Source: Neodontobutis hainanensis (taxonomy: Eukaryota; Chordata; Actinopteri; Gobiiformes; Odontobutidae). From it: a DNA stretch of 64,000 nucleotides. A program made the translations under genes and the position numbers. The notes under the pieces were generated by a model that was not told where the DNA came from, made no database searches, and saw nothing but the letters and a program-made list of their open reading frames with translations. Where the stretch lies: the NCBI GenBank assembly GCA_024349245.1, contig JALDNG010000001.1:1857001-1921000 (forward strand), written 5' to 3'. Every line of letters begins with the position of its first letter. Positions within the stretch are counted from its first letter, which is position 1. Shown in pieces: positions 61,369-64,000 of the stretch.

Positions 61369-64000
61369 CTGTGAGAAAGAGTGTTTCAAAAAAGCAAAGA
61401 ATTATAAACAGCTTTCACTGGTCTTGAGGTTCTAAAGGATGTTATGCCTAATTTTATTGGTATTGTAGTTTTTTCTCAGTTACTCCCTCAATTGCACTAT
61501 TTCTTGATCATGCTGTGTAATCAATGATGACCTTTACATTTAGTACCTTTAAATTTGTAATCGTTACATCACTTGCTACTAAAATAGCAAAAAAAAAAAC
61601 AAGTGTAATATTTTTTTGCAGTTCAAAGAAAAAACAGTATAATACATAAAATGTCTCTACTGTGAACTGACTGACAGATGATTATTGATGGTGTGATTCC
61701 TGTCAATCACGACTCTTCACAGCCTTTCTTTGATGTTATCCCATCATCACCTTGTGCCATGCTGCTCCATTAATTATGGATCATAGGAGGATGGTAAATA
61801 AGGGCAGAGTCCCCCTCCAGCACCATCGAGAGAGCAGAAGGAAGACAGGGAGCCTAGACCTACGTGAGACCACTATAAATAAGCTGGAATGAAGGTCAGC
61901 GGTTGGTGAGCTGCAGAGTGCAAACAGCGGCGCATCCTAAGCAGAGACATATTGATACGGTGTTGGTAGAAGGCGACAGGGGCCAGGGACATTTAATCTC
62001 GGCTGCTGTAATAAATGGAGCAGGAAGAGACGGTCGGTATCTACATGAATAACTTGGAGGAGTGGACAGCAGAGAGAGGGCCTGGATCATGTTTCACCGT
62101 CAGGACCGACACACACACATACTCCTTCGACGACTGCTGTTGTGTCAAGTTGCTATGGCGACCGGATGACGACAGCCACCACCGGGCCCTGGGAGAGAGA
62201 GGCAGTCGCCCAGCCCCCGACTCCATGCGGTGGGAGCGAGATGCAGCAGCCGGGGGTTGCCATGGAAACTGCAAGAGCATCAGTGAGGAAGGCACACAGG
62301 ATGAGTAAGCTGCATTAATGAGAGGAAGTGGTGAGGGAAATGATTTCTTTTTGGGCTGTAGGCGCAGAGCTGTGTAAGTTTAGAGCACATCGAATACATG
62401 CATCTACACCTACTACTTACTTTTCAGTCAAAATGTTTTATTACCAATTTCCGATTATGAATATTTTTATTATGCATTCCAAGGCAAAAGGAACTTAGTC
62501 TTGAAGGCTTATACACAAATGTGCTTATGCAGAATTTAAAATGGGCCAAGGAAATCCTGCTTCTTGGGGAAAAAAAAAATATTTCTTTTTTACATCTAGT
62601 CCATATTGTCCCCCACCCTCTTTTCCTTCCTCATGCTCTGCAGCCATCCTGTCTAAATGTAATTAAAATCCACACCAACAATACAAACAGTCATTAATCT
62701 CTATCCATACAGAAACAATGGATGATAAGTCTCCTCTATCTTGCAGTGTCATGTGACTGCTCAAAAGCCTTCAGTCTTTTGCGGCTACAGCTTGCCGGGG
62801 GAAAGGTGGGGGGGGGGGGCTTATTTTGCAGTCAGTTGCTAACTGTCAAAGGGATCACAGGCAATGGGAATGATTTGTCTGGTTCTCAAAACGAGTGGAG
62901 ATGAACATAAACACAGCAACTCCCCACGCCTTGCCAGAAACTGCAACACTCTCCTCCCACAAGTTCAATGATGCAGCCTGGTGACTGCATAAATAATAAA
63001 AAAAAACCACACAAAACGCCCACATCACATGCTAATGTTTGGACGTCACTTTTTAGTAAAACAGTTGGTCAGATGCGTTCTGATTCACAGGGTTCAGATG
63101 AAGTGTGTCATCAGATTTATAAATGTTTCTTCAGATCCTAACCAAAACCAACAAAAGCAATATCAGTCTATGTTAGAAGCAAGCTATTCATTTTAAGATT
63201 ATTCAGTCTTGGACAAATTCTCAGTGTATGTCAGGTTCTTTTTTACCACTATATGCTTTAACCCAAGCCAGTTAACCTGTTTAGTGTGTGCCAAAGCAAC
63301 CATGGCCGAAAAATGCCAGACTGGCTGTGGGGCGGACCAAATCCAGCCAGAACATGTCATGCCAGGCTAGGGGACACTGCCAGCATTAGACATGTGGCAC
63401 ATTACTTCGGCGTAATTACCCTGGATATGTGGGGCAAATGTCAGCTGCTAATGCCCGAGCAAGACGAGGCTCGGCATGTGTCAGTGTGTGTGCTGTCTGA
63501 GGAATCAGAAGTGCTATGAGCAACACATTACACGAGGGAGACAGCTATTCCTATACACCGGTGCTTATATGCCAGTGGGGTGATCCTCGGAGGGTGTTTG
63601 ACAGACGATGCTGCGATGGGAAATGTTTACAATATGATGGCCCTGTCTTTGTGTACTGTCACTTATAAAGTAACAGGCTCCTTCAATGCACAACAGGAGG
63701 ATGACAGTAAGAATGTTCTTTAGTGACTGAAATGAAATAAGATGACAGCTTCATATGAGAAATTTAGGGTTAAGTTGAACTTCAGTTTTAAATAATCTAT
63801 TAAAAAGTAGTCAGGGGACAGTAAAAAATTCTAACGGTATGATACCCATGGGATAAAAATGTTACCAGGATCACGGTATTGTGATTGTAACTTTCAAGTG
63901 TTTTTAATTTCCAGGTGAATGGGGCAAATGGAATTGTATAATAAATGAATGCAAGCCTTTAAGACAGGGCATAAAACTCTTTTTTTTGCCCTTTGTGTGG
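61369..64000. other. Probable unc80 intron, no exon recognised
   Basis: I looked for the family's N-terminal segments here and saw none. A GC-richer block at 62,010-62,300 has open frames on both strands but no similarity I can name; it carries the X-box-like sites listed separately. A 14-base G run lies near 62,806-62,819. Text near 63,828-63,890 (ACGGTATGATACC, CACGGTATTGTG) resembles a decayed fish dispersed repeat. Confidence 0.5.
62149..62269. promoter_or_regulatory. Pair of X-box-like (RFX) sites
   Basis: GTTGCTATGGCGAC (62149-62162) and GTTGCCATGGAAAC (62256-62269) each differ at about one position from the RFX X-box GTNRCC(N)RGYAAC palindrome and stand about 107 bases apart in a locally GC-rich block. 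They may form an enhancer or alternative promoter for unc80. This is inference from motif only. Confidence 0.4.

Overview
This is animal nuclear DNA, almost certainly from a ray-finned (teleost) fish; the species cannot be named from the sequence. The evidence is the intron-rich genes, several decayed Tc1-like transposons of fish type, a Penelope-like retroelement fragment, long (CA)n microsatellites and the absence of any bacterial gene layout. All exon coordinates below were read by eye from splice sites and reading frame and were not computed.

Layout. Positions 1 to about 21,200 hold no protein-coding gene I can support. They contain a 29-bp minisatellite (2.29-3.68 kb), a 128-bp CA microsatellite, a Penelope-like fragment (5.9-6.6 kb), three decayed Tc1/mariner copies (8.6, 14.8 and 17.6 kb) and a few short fish-type repeats. 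From 22,500 to 32,443 on the plus strand lies a complete obsl1 (obscurin-like 1) gene: 24 coding exons, about 2,199 residues, 22 Ig-like domains and one fibronectin III domain. From 37,398 to 61,368 on the minus strand lies most of unc80, the very large NALCN-channel subunit. I traced 58 exons, about 3,100 residues, in one unbroken frame down to the C-terminal ESHV. Its first few hundred residues must lie beyond the right edge. The two genes face each other tail to tail, about 5 kb apart.

Roles. Obsl1 is a cytoskeletal and sarcomeric adaptor, also known from the CUL7-OBSL1-CCDC8 (3M) complex. Unc80 links UNC79 to the sodium leak channel NALCN in neurons. They share no pathway. Their closeness looks like conserved chromosome structure, since both human genes lie on 2q34-q35.

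I see no unknown enzymatic system. The most interesting points are a frame-neutral 51-nt basic cassette exon in unc80, a proline-rich remodelled unc80 C-terminus with a PDZ-ligand end, a Cys/His cluster in unc80, a GC-AG intron and a series of F-strand-cysteine-less Ig domains in obsl1, a pair of X-box-like (RFX) sites near 62.2 kb, a 21-bp decayed tandem repeat inside unc80, and two families of Tc1 derivatives each present more than once in the window.
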